From the NCBI GenBank assembly GCA_002239005.1, contig MPNL01000003.1, positions 62,001-126,000 of the forward strand: a DNA stretch of 64,000 bases, in the 5' to 3' direction. The notes beneath the pieces are model-generated. The model had not been told where the DNA came from. It saw nothing but the letters and a program-made list of their open reading frames with translations, and made no database searches. Each line of letters opens with the position of its first letter. Positions within the stretch are counted from its first letter, which is position 1. Positions 17,884 through 26,375 of the stretch are shown here, one piece after another. This stretch comes from Truepera sp. bin119 (GTDB lineage Bacteria; Deinococcota; Deinococci; Deinococcales; Trueperaceae). Made by a program: the position numbers and the translations under genes.

Positions 17884-18493
17884 AACTCACTCCCCAGGGA
17901 TAGACGGCAACCCGTCTGCCGTGATGGCTTAAGAAAGCCGACCAGTGGTCTTTTAGGTCCTGAGCCTGTGGTGTTACGAGGACCCCCCCTGCGAACTGGA
18001 TCTCGAAGCCTTCTGGCGTGTAGCTTACTACCTTTGGCTCATGGTCCGCCAGCAGCAGCAGAAGATCTAACGCCTCCTCAATTCGTGGCTCTCCCCAGCC
18101 CCTGATCTGAACGAGCCTCTGCGCCTCCTCAGGAGAGACGCCAAGCACGATTGTACCATCTTTGGCCCACACCGTGGCACCGTCGGTAGCCACGGGTGTC
18201 CGCTCCCAGATGGTGACCGCGATTGTGCGCTCCAGCAGGTGTCTTATGACTCGTGCTTGGCGGATCCAGGGCGATGTAGAGAGGCCGCGCACGGTCCAGG
18301 CGTTGACCCAGAGGAGCGGATCCCCCACAGCTAGGCGGGCCAACTCAAGGATCTCCTCCTCGCTGAGCCGTTCGTTACCGAGGACCTCTACCCGCTTAAT
18401 CTCAGGGTAGAGTCGGGAGCCGACTAGCAGAGCGATGGCAAGGAGCGCGAGGGAGTAGACAATCCACCTCACGGCTGACCCCAAAGATGCCAC
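17870..18493 (-). CDS. ftsQ: Cell division protein FtsQ/DivIB
   Basis: A 207-residue single-pass division protein. One membrane helix (WIVYSLALLAIALLVGS) follows a short cytoplasmic N-terminus. The POTRA domain begins IKRVEVLGNERLSEEEILEL, and the beta domain contains VTIWERTPVATDG. It is shorter than the E. coli protein (276), as expected for this kind of cluster. The start is GTG at 18493, inside the end of murB. An alternative GTG a few codons later cannot be excluded, as neither has a clear ribosome site. It links the FtsZ/FtsA ring to septal wall synthesis through FtsL and FtsI, both encoded upstream. Confidence 0.9.
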   Translation of the reverse strand: MASLGSAVRWIVYSLALLAIALLVGSRLYPEIKRVEVLGNERLSEEEILELARLAVGDPLLWVNAWTVRGLSTSPWIRQARVIRHLLERTIAVTIWERTPVATDGATVWAKDGTIVLGVSPEEAQRLVQIRGWGEPRIEEALDLLLLLADHEPKVVSYTPEGFEIQFAGGVLVTPQAQDLKDHWSAFLSHHGRRVAVYPWGVSFGND

Positions 18494-19305
18494 TCCATCT
18501 GAAGGGGGATATCGATTCGGCTGCGGATCTCATCTATGAGGCGCAGCACTTCAGTGGAGGTGGCGTTGCCGAGGTTTACGATAAAATTGCCGTGCTCATG
18601 CGAGACCATTGCGTCCCCCACTCGTAAGCCCTTGAGCCCGTGGAGGTCGATGATGTGGCCAGCGCTGTCGTGGGGTGGGTTCTTGAATGCGCAGCCAGCG
18701 GATTTGATCTTAGGCTGGCCTCTCCTAGCCTCATCCGGGGCCTCCATAGCCTTAGCAACTCGCTCGGGCGTTGATGGCACTAGGCGGAAGCGAGCCTTCG
18801 TCACCACTGCTCCGGGCGGCAATTCACTCGAGCGGTAGCCAAACCCGACCTCCGCGACCGGCAGACGTACGCTCCTGCCCTCAAGGTAGAGTCCTACCTC
18901 GGTCAGTACGTCAGCGATGCTGCCGAAACGAGTCCCTGCGTTCATCACCACTGCACCGCCGACGACCCCGGGGATGCCGAGGAGTCCCTCGAGTCCCGAG
19001 AGGCCGAGGCGCTGTGCCCTGCGGACTAAGCCGGGCAGCGGCGTGGCCGCTCCCACCCAGGGTTCCACGCTGCCATCTAAGGCTTCTAGGGTGCTAAAAC
19101 TGCGCCCGAGCTTCACGACCCTCTCTGGAACTCCACTATCGCTCACCAGCAGGTTCGAGCCGCCACCTAAGATCCGGTAGGGTCTGCGCGTCGCTTCAGC
19201 CAGCTCCTCGGACCCCTCCACCTCCCAGAGCTCCGCCGGGCCTCCGATCCTTAGGGTGGTGAGGTCTCGGAGCAGGACGGTCCTCCCTACAGTGCTAGCC
19301 CTCAC
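18469..19305 (-). CDS. murB: UDP-N-acetylenolpyruvoylglucosamine reductase
   Basis: About 278 residues. MurB reduces UDP-GlcNAc-enolpyruvate to UDP-MurNAc with NADPH and FAD. FAD-binding pieces are RILGGGSNLLVSD and GLLGIPGVVGGAVVMNAGTR; KIKSAGCAFKNP is the segment with the catalytic Ser/Cys region. I set the start at GTG 19305 because AGAGGAGG lies six bases upstream, although the frame is open for 17 codons more inside murC. This gives an 11-base overlap with murC. The protein is of the short, type II-like class common outside the Proteobacteria. Confidence 0.93.
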   Translation of the reverse strand: MRASTVGRTVLLRDLTTLRIGGPAELWEVEGSEELAEATRRPYRILGGGSNLLVSDSGVPERVVKLGRSFSTLEALDGSVEPWVGAATPLPGLVRRAQRLGLSGLEGLLGIPGVVGGAVVMNAGTRFGSIADVLTEVGLYLEGRSVRLPVAEVGFGYRSSELPPGAVVTKARFRLVPSTPERVAKAMEAPDEARRGQPKIKSAGCAFKNPPHDSAGHIIDLHGLKGLRVGDAMVSHEHGNFIVNLGNATSTEVLRLIDEIRSRIDIPLQMEWHLWGQP

Positions 19306-20674
19306 TTGGACCTCCTCTAGCGAGGGCCTCGGCCACCTGCCAGACATCTCCCGCACCGAGGGTGATCACTAGATCGTTGGCTCTGAGCGTCGTTGAGAGG
19401 TAGTCGGAGGCAGACTTGAGGGTGTGATGATAATGGGCATCCTTGCCGGCCTTGGTGATCCGCTCGACGATGAGTTCCGGGGTGACCCCTGGGATGGGCC
19501 GTTCCCCTGCGCTGTAGATGTCGAGGACTAAGACCTCGTCTGCGAGCGCTGCTGCATCTGCTAGTGCTGGCCAGTGGAGGGCAGTTCGCACCCAGCGGTG
19601 CGGCTGCAGCACGGCGCGGACGCGGCGGCCTGTCTGGCGGGCTGTGCTTAAAGTGGCTGCGACCTCTGTCGGGTGGTGGGCGTAGTCGTCGATGATCAGG
19701 ACCTCCCCGCTCGTGTTCCAACGCTGCCAGCGCCGTCCGACGCCCGGGAAGGTCTCGAGCGCCGCCGCTGCCTCCGAAAGATCGAGGCCCATCCGGTCGG
19801 CGACGGCGAGCGCCGCTGCGGCGTTGAGAGCGTTATGCCGACCGGGTACGCTCAGGCGCACCGGTTGGGGGCGACCCGAGACCGGGTTGAGGTCGAAGCG
19901 GCTCCCCGCCGCCTCTAGGACGAGGTCGGTTATCTGGTAGTCGGCCCCATGGGAGAGCCCGAAGGTCGAGGCACCCGCTACGGCGGCAAAAAGCTTTACC
20001 GTGTGGGCCCAGTCTGCGCTGTAGACGAGGTCCTCAGCTTTAGCGGCAAAGGCTTGGGCACCCTGTAAGAGATCCTCTAAGCTGGCGTGGTAGTTGCGCC
20101 GCTCATCGTAGCCTCCTGCCACATGGTCGTCCTCTAGATTGGTAATGACCGCTAGGTGGGCTGGCAACAGGGCAAAGCCGGGGTCGGATTCATCCACCTC
20201 TGCTACCAGAGTCGGGCCTTTTCCGTAGCGCATGTTGCCGCCGATGAGCTGGAGGTCTGCACCCAGCTGCACAGAGGGATCGAGTCCGAGTCTGACAAAG
20301 ATGGTGGCGATCATTCCTGTGGTGGTGCTCTTCCCGTGACTCCCGGTGATTGCCACCGCTCGCCTCTTCTGGAAGAGGTCCCTAAGGAGGTCGATTCGGC
20401 TTCGGACCTCAAGGCCGAGCTCAGAGGCCCGCCCGACCTCTGGCTGAGACTCGGGAACCGCCATGCTCTTGACCAACACCGTGCCCGGGGTCAAGTGGTC
20501 GGGGTGGTGCCCCTGGTGGACCGGGATGCCCAGAGACCTTAGCCGCTGCACCGTGGGGCTTTGCGCGCTGTCGCAGCCGCTCACTTGGTACCCCTCGCGG
20601 AGGTACCAGCGGGCGAGCCCACTCATGCTGACGCCGCCTACCCCCATGAAGTGCAGGTGCGGTCGGTCGGTCAT
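19295..20674 (-). CDS. murC: UDP-N-acetylmuramate--L-alanine ligase
   Basis: A 459-residue Mur ligase that adds L-Ala to UDP-MurNAc. The N-terminal UDP-binding domain starts HFMGVGGVSMSGLARWYLRE; the ATP loop is ITGSHGKSTTTGMIA; DESDPGFALL and NLEDDHV are central-domain motifs; DDYAHHPTEVAATL is the MurC-specific C-terminal signature. It overlaps murG by four bases (ATGA) and murB by 11. Confidence 0.98.
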   Translation of the reverse strand: MTDRPHLHFMGVGGVSMSGLARWYLREGYQVSGCDSAQSPTVQRLRSLGIPVHQGHHPDHLTPGTVLVKSMAVPESQPEVGRASELGLEVRSRIDLLRDLFQKRRAVAITGSHGKSTTTGMIATIFVRLGLDPSVQLGADLQLIGGNMRYGKGPTLVAEVDESDPGFALLPAHLAVITNLEDDHVAGGYDERRNYHASLEDLLQGAQAFAAKAEDLVYSADWAHTVKLFAAVAGASTFGLSHGADYQITDLVLEAAGSRFDLNPVSGRPQPVRLSVPGRHNALNAAAALAVADRMGLDLSEAAAALETFPGVGRRWQRWNTSGEVLIIDDYAHHPTEVAATLSTARQTGRRVRAVLQPHRWVRTALHWPALADAAALADEVLVLDIYSAGERPIPGVTPELIVERITKAGKDAHYHHTLKSASDYLSTTLRANDLVITLGAGDVWQVAEALARGGPSEG

Positions 20675-21753
20675 GAGGCCACCTCGGCTCCCGCACGTAC
20701 CCGGTCGAGGAGGTCCCAGATTCGTAAGGCTGCCCCCTCAGACGACCGGGACCAAGCAGCTTCCCCCGCCCGCAGAAGTTCTGACGGTTCGAGCGACCGA
20801 TCCCACGTCTCCGCAAGCGTTTTGAGGTCCGCCTCCTCCACCACCGTTCCCCCACCCGCGCTCTCAACTGCACGGGCGTTATGGAGTTGGTGCTGTTCGG
20901 CTGAGGAGGGTAGCGGCACCATGATCAGCGGTACCCCGTGATAGGCGGCCTCGGCGAGGGTGCTGACTCCAGAGCGAGTGATGCCCAGATCCGAGGCCGA
21001 CCAGGCGAGGGTGGCATCGATGTAGGGCAGTGCCCGGTAGCCTGCGAGATCGCTCACACGTTCGGACACGGTGCGGTGCCACCGGGTTCCCGTGCTGTGG
21101 AGCACAGCGGTGGCGCGCTTCAGTTGCCGATAGGCCTCCGGCACGATCCGGTTTAAGGTCATCGAACCCTGCGAGCCTCCCATGACGAGAGTGACGGGCC
21201 CATCCGCAGGGAGACCGAGGTCAGCGCGGGCCTTCGGTCTCACCACCCTCCGCTCGCGGACCGGTTGCGGTAGTTGCACGAAACAGTGTTGCCGAACCGA
21301 CTTGGGCAGATGGGTCACCACCTCGGGCTGGGCGCCCACAACCGCTCTCGCCCTAGTAGCAAACCAGCGAGTGACCCTACCTGGGAAAGCGTTGCCCTCG
21401 TGAAGGACGAGGGGAATCCTTAGGAGGGTGGCTGCTGCACAACCGGGGAAGCTGGCGAAGCCTCCGAACCCGACCACCAGTTCGGCACGCATTATGCGCA
21501 GGCTCCAGACAGCCTGGATCACTCCAGTGGCGGCGGACAGCGCTTGCCTCGGGTTGGGTCGACCCCTATCCCACTTGCCTGCGCGGACGCCGTGAAACCG
21601 GAATCCAGCCCTGGAGATCACCTCCTCCTCTAGGCCTCCCGACTGACCGAGGAAAGCCACCTCCTCGCCACGATCCCTGCCCGCCTCAGCGACGGCGAGT
21701 GCAGGGTAGATGTGCCCACCGCTGCCCCCGGTGGCGAAGATAACAGTTCTCAT
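20671..21753 (-). CDS. murG: UDP-GlcNAc:lipid I N-acetylglucosaminyltransferase MurG
   Basis: A 360-residue GT-B enzyme that turns lipid I into lipid II on the cytoplasmic face of the membrane. TGGSGGHIYPALAVAE is the first G-loop; VMGGSQGSMTLNRIVPEAYR the second; ITRSGVSTLAEAAYHGVPLI binds the UDP-sugar, ending PLPSSAEQHQLHNA. The open frame runs 109 codons further upstream but would sit inside ftsW, so I chose the ATG at 21753, which overlaps the ftsW stop by four bases. Confidence 0.97.
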   Translation of the reverse strand: MRTVIFATGGSGGHIYPALAVAEAGRDRGEEVAFLGQSGGLEEEVISRAGFRFHGVRAGKWDRGRPNPRQALSAATGVIQAVWSLRIMRAELVVGFGGFASFPGCAAATLLRIPLVLHEGNAFPGRVTRWFATRARAVVGAQPEVVTHLPKSVRQHCFVQLPQPVRERRVVRPKARADLGLPADGPVTLVMGGSQGSMTLNRIVPEAYRQLKRATAVLHSTGTRWHRTVSERVSDLAGYRALPYIDATLAWSASDLGITRSGVSTLAEAAYHGVPLIMVPLPSSAEQHQLHNARAVESAGGGTVVEEADLKTLAETWDRSLEPSELLRAGEAAWSRSSEGAALRIWDLLDRVRAGAEVAS

Positions 21754-22799
21754 CCCAAAGGCTCCTTGGGGAGGGCGCGGAACCCGCTGTGGAGGAATCC
21801 CGCCGCGACCGAGACCGAGATCAAACTGTTGAGCCCATAGCTTACGAATGGCAGTGAGATCCCGGTTACTGGGACGAGACCAGCGGAGACGAGCAGGTTC
21901 AACCCCGCCTGACCACAGATGTAGGCGGTCGCCCCAACTGCCAAGATGCTGCTGGGACCTGAGAGGCGCGATGAGATCTGTAGTCCCCGGACGGCGAAGA
22001 GGATGAAGAGCGTGGTGATCGTGGCGATTCCAGTTAGACCGAGCGCTTGAGCGATATTCACGGCCACCATGTCGGTCCACGATTCAGGCACGCGAGTCAG
22101 GTGACCCGGTCCGATCCCTAAGAAGCCAGCGCGTTGCAGGGTTCTTTGGGCCATGACGCTCTGAAAGCTTAAGGAGTCGGTGTGCTCCCTCTCGGTCACA
22201 AAGTCCACGAACCCCACGACGCGATTGCCTATGTAGTTGAACTGACTGAGGTACGAGCCAGCGAGCAACAGGGCGATCAGGGCGGCGGCGATGCTGATGC
22301 TTACGAGTCTTGCCATCGGGGTTCCGGCCGCCAGCATGATTGCGAGGGCGAGGGCGAAGAGGAACACTGCAGTGCTGATGTCGGGTTGTGCCACGATGAG
22401 TCCTGCCGCGGAGCCGACCACCACCATCGGCCTCCAGATCTGCCAGTCCCCGAGATGGTTGTAGAAGAAGGCTGCGAGGTAGGCGATGATCGCTACCTTC
22501 ATGAACTCAGACGGTTGGAAGGTCGATTCTCCGATTGAGAGCCACCGTTTACTCTCACTTCCTATTGGAGAGTTGCCGAAGAAGATGACTGCGAGGAGGA
22601 GGAAGAGTGTAAGGATGTAGGCATAAGGCGAGATCTTTATGATCTGAATCGCGGGGATTCGCGCTACGACGATTGTAGCTAGCAGTCCCAAAACGACCCT
22701 GGCGGCCTGCTCCAGCCCCAGTTCGGGTCGGCCTGTTGCCACGGCGAGGACACCGAAGGCACCTAACACGATCTGGATAGTTAACAGGTAGCGGTCCAC
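21750..22799 (-). CDS. ftsW: Septal peptidoglycan glycosyltransferase FtsW (SEDS family)
   Basis: A 349-residue polytopic SEDS protein with about ten hydrophobic segments. ESKRWLSIGESTFQPSEFMK and AQPDISTAVFLF hold the conserved RW, QPSE and catalytic-type Asp motifs. SFQSVMAQRTLQRAGFLGIG and GISLPFVSYGLNSLISV are the later signatures (usually GxSLPFxSYGGSS). It polymerises lipid II with the transpeptidase FtsI, which is encoded in the same cluster. Its position between murD and murG is the classical dcw place; RodA is a less likely identity for that reason. Confidence 0.95.
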   Translation of the reverse strand: MDRYLLTIQIVLGAFGVLAVATGRPELGLEQAARVVLGLLATIVVARIPAIQIIKISPYAYILTLFLLLAVIFFGNSPIGSESKRWLSIGESTFQPSEFMKVAIIAYLAAFFYNHLGDWQIWRPMVVVGSAAGLIVAQPDISTAVFLFALALAIMLAAGTPMARLVSISIAAALIALLLAGSYLSQFNYIGNRVVGFVDFVTEREHTDSLSFQSVMAQRTLQRAGFLGIGPGHLTRVPESWTDMVAVNIAQALGLTGIATITTLFILFAVRGLQISSRLSGPSSILAVGATAYICGQAGLNLLVSAGLVPVTGISLPFVSYGLNSLISVSVAAGFLHSGFRALPKEPLG

Positions 22800-24118
22800 C
22801 GCTCCTCCTCCTCGCGCACCAGGGTCGCGAAGATCTCTGCCCGATGCCGGTAATCCCTAAACTGATCGAATGAGGCGGCCATCGGTGCTAGTAGCACCGT
22901 GCCACTCCCTTCTCCTCCTGCTCCTAAGTGCTCGAGGCCGGTCGCGAGGGCGCAGCGGAGTGCCTCGCGGCCGCTGGCCTCGGTGCAGGCAGTCGAGCAA
23001 ACCCAGCGCCCTATGGAGTCGGCGAGATCCCGGCCGGAGGCACCGACCCCGATGAACAGGGTTACCCGCTCGCGAACCAACCCCGCTAAGTCGTTGAAGG
23101 AGGCTCCCTTGTCCTTCCCACCACCGATCCACACCACAGGTTTCCGACAGGACTCGAGGGCCACTCGGACTGAGAGCGGCCGTGTCGCGTAGGAGTCGCT
23201 TATAATCTCGACCCCCCCTATCACACCCTCGCGGCGGAACCTCCCGGGGAGGCCTGCGAAGGTCCGTAGGCCCTCCTCGAGGGCTGCCGGGGGCAGGCCG
23301 TAAGCGTAGGCGATAAGCGCCGCCGCTAAGGCGTTGGTTCGGTTGTGCTCTCCTGCAACAGAGAGTTCGTCCTGATTACAGACCTCCCTGTCGGCGATGA
23401 CGAGCCTCCCACCGATGAGCTTCCCATCGCAGGAGCGGTCAGTACCGAAGTGCAGGACCCGTGCCCCCGAGTCATACGCCCATTCTGCCAGGGTCTGGTC
23501 GCTGGCTGCGATCACCATGGTGTCACCAGCCCCCTGATTCGCGACCGCGTTGCGCTTCGCCGCCTGGTACGCTTCTAGGCTTCCGTGCCGGTCGAGGTGA
23601 TCCTCACCTAAGTTCAGGACCGCAGCGACCTTAGGTCGCAGAGTAGGGCAGCGCTCGAGTTGGAACGAGGAAAGCTCTGCAATAAGCGGGGTTCCCGCCG
23701 ACGCGACGCTACAGAGCGGCGGGTCGATATTTCCGCCGGCCCCCGCCGGGTGCCCCGCCTGTCTCAGGATATGGGTTGTCCAGGCTGTTACCGTGCTCTT
23801 GCCCGCAGTGCCGGTGATCCCGATGATCGGTACCCGGACACTCCGGTAGACCCACTCGACCTCGCCGATAGTCTCCACTCCGGTCCCCCGGAGGGCTACG
23901 AGGTCGGGGTGATTGATGGGCACTCCAGGTGCGGCGATGCAGAGGTCAGCCGCCCAGCGAGTGGGTTCGGGGGGCCTCTCCCATCCCTCAGCAAGGGCCC
24001 TGTCAATATCTTCTCCCTCATCTCGCTGATCGAAGAAGGCGACCCGATTCCCCTGGCTGGCTGCCAGGAGACCCGCTGCCAGACCGCTACGGCCAAGTCC
24101 GTAGACCAGCACCCTCAC
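22781..24118 (-). CDS. murD: UDP-N-acetylmuramoylalanine--D-glutamate ligase
   Basis: A 445-residue Mur ligase adding D-Glu to UDP-MurNAc-L-Ala. LVYGLGRSGLAAGLLA is the N-terminal nucleotide-like fold, IGITGTAGKSTVTAW the ATP loop, LNLGEDHLDRHGSLEAYQAA the central signature, and VVWIGGGKDKGASFNDLA the C-terminal MurD-specific motif. It overlaps ftsW by 19 bases and lies 10 bases after mraY. Confidence 0.98.
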   Translation of the reverse strand: MRVLVYGLGRSGLAAGLLAASQGNRVAFFDQRDEGEDIDRALAEGWERPPEPTRWAADLCIAAPGVPINHPDLVALRGTGVETIGEVEWVYRSVRVPIIGITGTAGKSTVTAWTTHILRQAGHPAGAGGNIDPPLCSVASAGTPLIAELSSFQLERCPTLRPKVAAVLNLGEDHLDRHGSLEAYQAAKRNAVANQGAGDTMVIAASDQTLAEWAYDSGARVLHFGTDRSCDGKLIGGRLVIADREVCNQDELSVAGEHNRTNALAAALIAYAYGLPPAALEEGLRTFAGLPGRFRREGVIGGVEIISDSYATRPLSVRVALESCRKPVVWIGGGKDKGASFNDLAGLVRERVTLFIGVGASGRDLADSIGRWVCSTACTEASGREALRCALATGLEHLGAGGEGSGTVLLAPMAASFDQFRDYRHRAEIFATLVREEEERWTATC

Positions 24119-24128
24119 CAGGTCGCCC

Positions 24129-25022
24129 TCACGAGGCTGTTCCCTTAAGCCAGGCCGCTGCGGCCACGGCGAGTGCGGTCACGATCCAGAAGCGGGTCAC
24201 GACCCGCTGTTCGCTCCAGCCACTCAGTTCGAAGTGGTGGTGGAGGGGACTCATCCTCAGAAGCCGCCTACCGCCCGTGATCCGGAAGTAGCTTACCTGG
24301 ACGATCACGGAGAGGACCTCAAGGACGGGGATGAGCGCTACGAGCGGTAGATACCAGACCATGCCTTCTAAGATGGCGATGCTGGCCACCGCCGCACCGA
24401 GTGCCTCGGAGCCGACGCCCCCCATGAAGATCCGTGCGGGGAAGGCGTTGAACCAGAGAAAACCGAGTAGAGCACCTAGCAGAGGTGCCACAAAGGGCGC
24501 TGCCAAGAAGGCAAGGAGCACGATCGCTGCGACGCCAGCCGCGAGGCCGTCGAGGCCGTCGGTGAAATTAAAGCCGTTGATCGTTCCCACCACAATAAGG
24601 GCTAGGAGAGGGGTATCCAAAGTGGAGATCCCGATCGGTCCCAGACCCTGTCTGACGGCGAAGAACGCAAAGGCAAGACCTAAGACCCCCTGGATCGGCA
24701 GGCGGTAGCGGGCTAACAGGCCGGTGGTCTCACCCCCGCGTCTGCGGAGTGCGAGGAGGTCGTCGAGCAGGCCGAGAAGGCTGCTCGCCAGCACCAGTGC
24801 GACTACCACCGCACTTTCGAGGCTGTGGGGGCCTATAAGGGCCCAGCAGCCGACGGCAGCAGCGAGGAAGGCCACCCCCCCTAAGGTCGGGGTTCCCTCC
24901 TTTACCTTGTGACCCTCCGGGCCCTTGGCCCGGATCGCCTTGCCCCAGTTGCGCCGGCGGGAAAGCGCGAGCAATCCTCCGGTGAAGAGCCATCCCAGAA
25001 CGGCTGCCAGCGGCAGGGTCAC
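24129..25022 (-). CDS. mraY: Phospho-MurNAc-pentapeptide transferase MraY, atypical metal site
   Basis: A 297-residue membrane enzyme that makes lipid I from UDP-MurNAc-pentapeptide and undecaprenyl phosphate. The substrate-binding KEGTPTLGG (41-49), the DD pair in GLLDDLL (87-88), NFTDGLDG (152-159) and MSPLHHHFE (258-265) are all present, with about ten hydrophobic stretches. One feature is odd: the motif that is normally FMGDxGSLALG reads FMGGVGSEALG, so the metal-site Asp is Gly202 (codon GGC at 24417-24419) and the Leu is Glu. That Asp is one of the residues reported essential in E. coli MraY. The protein is also shorter than usual (320-360). It overlaps murF by four bases. The identity is firm; normal activity is not. 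Confidence 0.93.
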   Translation of the reverse strand: MTLPLAAVLGWLFTGGLLALSRRRNWGKAIRAKGPEGHKVKEGTPTLGGVAFLAAAVGCWALIGPHSLESAVVVALVLASSLLGLLDDLLALRRRGGETTGLLARYRLPIQGVLGLAFAFFAVRQGLGPIGISTLDTPLLALIVVGTINGFNFTDGLDGLAAGVAAIVLLAFLAAPFVAPLLGALLGFLWFNAFPARIFMGGVGSEALGAAVASIAILEGMVWYLPLVALIPVLEVLSVIVQVSYFRITGGRRLLRMSPLHHHFELSGWSEQRVVTRFWIVTALAVAAAAWLKGTAS

Positions 25023-26302
25023 GAGCGTCCCCCGGACCGCAAGAGGGCCTCGGTCACGAGGTCGAGGCGCATGCCGCGCGAGCCCTTCACTAAGAGGGTC
25101 CCCTCGAGCCGCAACTGCCCGAGGGAGGCCACAGCTTCGGGAGCGTCGGCAAGGCGCAGCGCCTCACCATGCTCGGGCGCGATCAGCCCGGCCCGCTCGC
25201 CCACGGTCACTAGGCGGTTGACCTGCATGGCCAAGGGGCTGAAGGCGAGATGGAGCTCGTCTGCGCGGTCGCCGAGCTCTAGCATGTCTCCTAAGATCGC
25301 TGTCTGTGGCCGGGGGGAAGCGAGGAGCACCTCGAAGGCCGCTGCCAGGGAGGTGGGGTTGCTATTGTAGCTGTCGTCGATCAGGGTGGTCCCTTTGATC
25401 GCATGGAGTTGGAGTCTACCGGCTGCCGGGGCCACATGGGTCATCCTGGAGGCGGCCAGTTCTGGTGCTACGCCGAGGTCGGTGGCCAGCGCGAGGGCGC
25501 CTGCGGCGTTCCGAGCCACACTTCGGCCCACGCCCGGGAGGCGGAAGGTCGTTCCCGCCACCTTAAGCACCGGCGCTCCGGCTGGCTCCGCTGAGAGATC
25601 TGCCTCCGCATCCGCCCCCTCTCCCTTAAGACCGTAGGTGGTCACCCTTGTGCGGAGTTCGGGTCGAAGGTGGTCGACTGCTGCGACGTCCGCATAGGAG
25701 TGGGTAGCGGCCTCGAGGAGCTTCGCCTTCTCCCGGGCGACGGTGGCGAGGTCGCCGAGACCATCTAGGTGACTCTCCGCGATCGAAGTAACGAGACCAT
25801 GGCTTGGCCGCACTAGTTCGACGAGCGCCGCCATCTCCCCGATCTGGTCGATTCCGAGTTCAAGGACAAGCGGCTCCGTACTCTTCCCCGCCTCGGCAAG
25901 ATTGATCATCTCGGCGGCGAGGGCCAGGGTGGTATTGCGGTTTCCGGGACTCGAGGGGCATGAGAGGGCGGCGGCGAGCAGGTCCTTCGTGGTGGTTTTG
26001 CCGACCGACCCAGTGATTCCGATGACCGGTGCTGACCAGCTGTTGCGCGCACTAGAGCCGAACTTGATGAGGAGTGCGGCAGGGTCGGAAACCAGGACTC
26101 CCTGCGGGTGTGGGCGGTCCGAGATCACCAGTAAAGCCCCTTGGGAAAGGGCTTCGTCGGCATAGTGAATGCCGTGTGTCGCGGCACCAGGGAGGGCGAA
26201 GAAGGCATAGCCGGGCTCGACTCTCATGCTATTGAAAGCGACCCCGGTCAGGGTTTGTCCGCTGGATAGGTGGGAAGAGAGGTCGCGCAAACTCCGACTC
26301 AT
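25019..26302 (-). CDS. murF: UDP-MurNAc-tripeptide--D-alanyl-D-alanine ligase
   Basis: A 427-residue Mur ligase that adds D-Ala-D-Ala to the UDP-MurNAc-tripeptide. TGVAFNSMRVEPGYAFFALPG is the N-terminal substrate domain; IGITGSVGKTTTKDLLA the ATP loop; PLVLELGIDQIGEMA and IDDSYNSNPTSLAAAFEVL (with ILGDMLELG) are MurF signatures. It is the first gene after a 73-base AT-rich gap behind ftsI and may have its own promoter there. murE, which normally sits between ftsI and murF, is missing from this cluster. Confidence 0.97.
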   Translation of the reverse strand: MSRSLRDLSSHLSSGQTLTGVAFNSMRVEPGYAFFALPGAATHGIHYADEALSQGALLVISDRPHPQGVLVSDPAALLIKFGSSARNSWSAPVIGITGSVGKTTTKDLLAAALSCPSSPGNRNTTLALAAEMINLAEAGKSTEPLVLELGIDQIGEMAALVELVRPSHGLVTSIAESHLDGLGDLATVAREKAKLLEAATHSYADVAAVDHLRPELRTRVTTYGLKGEGADAEADLSAEPAGAPVLKVAGTTFRLPGVGRSVARNAAGALALATDLGVAPELAASRMTHVAPAAGRLQLHAIKGTTLIDDSYNSNPTSLAAAFEVLLASPRPQTAILGDMLELGDRADELHLAFSPLAMQVNRLVTVGERAGLIAPEHGEALRLADAPEAVASLGQLRLEGTLLVKGSRGMRLDLVTEALLRSGGRS

Positions 26303-26375
26303 AGTCCGCCGATCATAAGTGAGATATGTAACTTACTCATTATACCTATAATATATACCATGCGTGTAAATATCG
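26303..26375 (-). promoter_or_regulatory. AT-rich gap before murF with a likely promoter
   Basis: This is the only sizeable spacer inside the dcw cluster. On the minus strand TATAAT (26339-26344) lies about 36 bases before the murF start. TTTACA (26365-26370) is upstream, but the 20-base spacing is too long for a classical pair. The base composition is far more AT-rich than the surroundings. Confidence 0.45.

Noticed and set aside
21754-22080. 109-codon N-terminal extension of MurG
   Set aside because: It overlaps ftsW in another frame; MurG proteins start a few residues before the TGGSGGH loop.
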